64,000 nt of DNA from Chryseobacterium lathyri (GTDB taxonomy: Bacteria; Bacteroidota; Bacteroidia; Flavobacteriales; Weeksellaceae). The translations under genes and the position numbers were made by a program. Shown here in pieces: positions 62,468-64,000 of this stretch (its first letter is position 1; every line of letters begins with the position of its first letter). The DNA lies in NCBI RefSeq assembly GCF_030812195.1, contig NZ_JAUSSF010000003.1, forward strand, positions 372,001-436,000, in the 5' to 3' direction. The notes under the pieces are model-generated. The model made no database searches and was not told the DNA's origin. It was given only the letters and a program-made list of their open reading frames with translations.

Positions 62468-63592
62468 TTAAATTTTATTTTGTATTACTTCAGAAATCCT
62501 GGATCTGCAGTCGTCCGTTAAATTGGTCCCTGACGGCAAGCAAAGTCCTGTGTCAAAAAGTGTACCAGATAAATTATTTCCAAAAAACTTACACTTTTCA
62601 TATAGAGGTTGAAGATGCATGGGTTTCCATAGATATCTGGTTTCTATATCATTCTGCGAAAATATTTCTCTAAGCTTTTCCTTCGAAAGTTTATTTTTTA
62701 AAATAACGGTATTAAGCCAATAATTAGAAAAAAAATCGCTATTCGGTGCGGAAAACAACTCAATATTTTCATTATTCTTCACCAGCTCTTGATAAAAATC
62801 ATGATTTTTTCTCTTTTGTTTCACTTTTTCGTCCAGTATTTCCATCTGCCCTCTTCCCATCCCTGCTGCAATATTATCCATCCTGTAATTATATCCTAAT
62901 TCGGAATGGCTGTAAAATTCTGCATTGTCTTTAGCTTGTGTTGCAAGGATAAGCGCTCTGCTTTTGAAATGTTCATTTCTTGAGATCAAAATTCCCCCAC
63001 CGCCAGTTGTAATAATTTTATTTCCATTAAAGCTTATAATAGAAAGGTCACCAAAAGTTCCGCAGGGCTGCCCTTTATATTTACTGCCCAGTGCTTCTGC
63101 GCTATCTTCAACAATAGGAATTTCATATTTCTTTGAGATCTGGAGTATTTCTTCTGCCATAAAGGGCATTCCGTATAAGGATACTGCAATAATAGCTTTG
63201 GGCTTTTTTCCCTGCTGCATGCAATGTTTCACGGCATCTTCCAGAGCATTTGGACACATATTCCAGGTTTGGCTTTCGCTATCTACGAATACAGGAACAG
63301 CTTTGAGATAAAGAATGGGGTTGGCGGAAGCGACAAATGTAAAAGATTGGCAGATCACAAAATCCCCTTCTTCTATATTCAATAACCTCAATGCCAGATG
63401 GATAGCTGCAGTACCGGAAGATAAAGCTGTAACATGCGAGTTATTGCCTAAATAATTTTCCAGGTTCTTTTCAAATTCATCTATATTGGAGCCATATTGG
63501 GAAATCCAGTTGGTATCAAATGCGTTATGTATATATTTAAGCTCATTTCCTCCCATATGAGGAGGTGAAAGCCAAATTTTTTCTTTTTTCAA
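62468..63592 (-). CDS. DegT/DnrJ/EryC1/StrS family PLP aminotransferase
   Basis: 374 residues. Sugar aminotransferase: SSGTAAIHLAL, VEDSAEALGSKYKG (aspartate for PLP pyridine) and the PLP lysine in SFNGNKIITTGGGG. It is of the PglE/PerA type. Next to the 4,6-dehydratase it would make a 4-amino-4,6-dideoxy-GlcNAc, as in bacillosamine routes. No dedicated PglD-type acetyltransferase lies next to it, though two CatB-like acyltransferases occur further along. It lies eight bases after recX, so it may be read from an upstream promoter. Confidence 0.92.
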   Translation of the reverse strand: MKKEKIWLSPPHMGGNELKYIHNAFDTNWISQYGSNIDEFEKNLENYLGNNSHVTALSSGTAAIHLALRLLNIEEGDFVICQSFTFVASANPILYLKAVPVFVDSESQTWNMCPNALEDAVKHCMQQGKKPKAIIAVSLYGMPFMAEEILQISKKYEIPIVEDSAEALGSKYKGQPCGTFGDLSIISFNGNKIITTGGGGILISRNEHFKSRALILATQAKDNAEFYSHSELGYNYRMDNIAAGMGRGQMEILDEKVKQKRKNHDFYQELVKNNENIELFSAPNSDFFSNYWLNTVILKNKLSKEKLREIFSQNDIETRYLWKPMHLQPLYEKCKFFGNNLSGTLFDTGLCLPSGTNLTDDCRSRISEVIQNKI

Positions 63593-63600
63593 TTATCTAT

Positions 63601-64000
63601 TTATGTTTCGTCAAAAGTATCATTTATTTTTTCATATTCAAAGCCTCTGCTCATTAAATATTTTATCGTTTTAGATTTTTTTTGATATTCCTGCATTCCT
63701 TTTTGCCTGGAATAATAATCTTCGAAGATTTTCCTGATCATTTTTTCATAATCATCCTCATTTATTTCATCAAAACAGCTGTTGATAAGCTTTTCTGGAA
63801 CCTGTTTCTGTTTAAGATGCATTCTGATCTTATTCCTGCCCCAGTGTTTGATATAAAACTTTCCTCTGATATAGCTGCGTGTAAATCTTTCTTCGTTGAG
63901 ATAATTCTCTTTCAGAAGGTATAGGATAATTTCATCTTTTGCTTCGTCAATTAACAGAAACTCTCTCATTTTTTGCTCAACTTCTGCATGGCAACGGTCC
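63601..64000 (-). CDS. recX: RecX family regulatory protein (partial)
   Basis: About 133 C-terminal residues are visible; the frame continues beyond the window edge (RCHAEVEQKM precedes the internal ATG at 63969). RecX three-helix repeats are clear: LNEERFTRSYIRGKFYIKHWGRNKI and KTIKYLMSRGFEYEKI. RecX inhibits RecA filaments and recombinase activity. An internal ATG at 63969 is too short a start for the family's normal length of about 155 residues. The gene precedes the polysaccharide locus on the same strand. Confidence 0.9.
   Translation of the reverse strand, partial: DRCHAEVEQKMREFLLIDEAKDEIILYLLKENYLNEERFTRSYIRGKFYIKHWGRNKIRMHLKQKQVPEKLINSCFDEINEDDYEKMIRKIFEDYYSRQKGMQEYQKKSKTIKYLMSRGFEYEKINDTFDET

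Overview
The window is a chromosomal segment of an AT-rich member of the Bacteroidota, most like the Flavobacteriia and probably a Chryseobacterium-type (Weeksellaceae) genome. The evidence is an LpxC-FabZ fusion, the order HD hydrolase-lpxD-lpxC/fabZ-lpxA-efp, a PorX regulator, C-terminal type IX secretion (T9SS) sorting domains, -7 boxes of the form TAnnTTTG, and a GG-leader 'bacteriocin-like' small peptide. The assignment comes from reading families, not from a database search. No rRNA, tRNA, CRISPR array or intact insertion sequence was seen.

Layout. 1-600: end of a CocE/X-Pro peptidase-type hydrolase. 610-3410: a triple hairpin repeat, an AlkB-like dioxygenase, a dispersed repeat, an Ada-like methyltransferase and agmatinase. 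3480-7517: a T9SS-secreted repeat protein, a HAD phosphatase and arginine decarboxylase, so the two polyamine genes are split by other genes. 7628-9706: phosphatase lipoprotein, thiamine pyrophosphokinase and cobalamin adenosyltransferase in one overlapping operon. 9922-15458: a lipoprotein, DinB with a YafY/WYL regulator, an MsbA-type exporter and LptB with an extra C-terminal domain. 15692-16994: a small accessory cassette (TM2 protein, unknown protein, GG-leader peptide). 17041-21795: hemB, a minimal T9SS protein, an ABC exporter pair and an outer-membrane barrel. 21816-28892: sucD and the lipid A operon. 29129-34047: S41 peptidase, porX, YciI, exonuclease III and RlpA. 34048-37719: a 600-base non-coding stretch with a GTTAAC array, two secreted Bacteroidota-type surface proteins and rimO.

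37813-63592 is one large surface-polysaccharide locus, all on the minus strand and transcribed from high to low coordinates. It runs: PLP aminotransferase, membrane 4,6-dehydratase, Wza, Wzc, UDP-HexNAc dehydrogenase, a degenerate gap, acyltransferase, Wzx, Wzy, glycosyltransferase, acetyltransferase and beta-helix protein. A second promoter then leads into an amidotransferase trio (WbuX/HisH/HisF type), CapE, a cupin, CapF, a second Wzy/ligase-like protein, CapG/WecB, a WbuB-type transferase, an epimerase, a WecA/WbpL-type initiating transferase and RmlC, and ends in a hairpin terminator. The combination CapE-CapF-CapG plus amidotransferase trio plus WbuB-type transferase predicts UDP-L-FucNAc and its acetamidino form (L-FucNAm) as building blocks. 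A uronic-acid HexNAc is expected alongside. The window ends inside recX.

The most interesting points are the predicted acetamidino sugar pathway, the LptB C-terminal extension, the TM2/unknown/GG-peptide cassette, three families of small palindromic repeats with compensatory stem changes, the phased GTTAAC array and the degenerate segment inside the polysaccharide locus.
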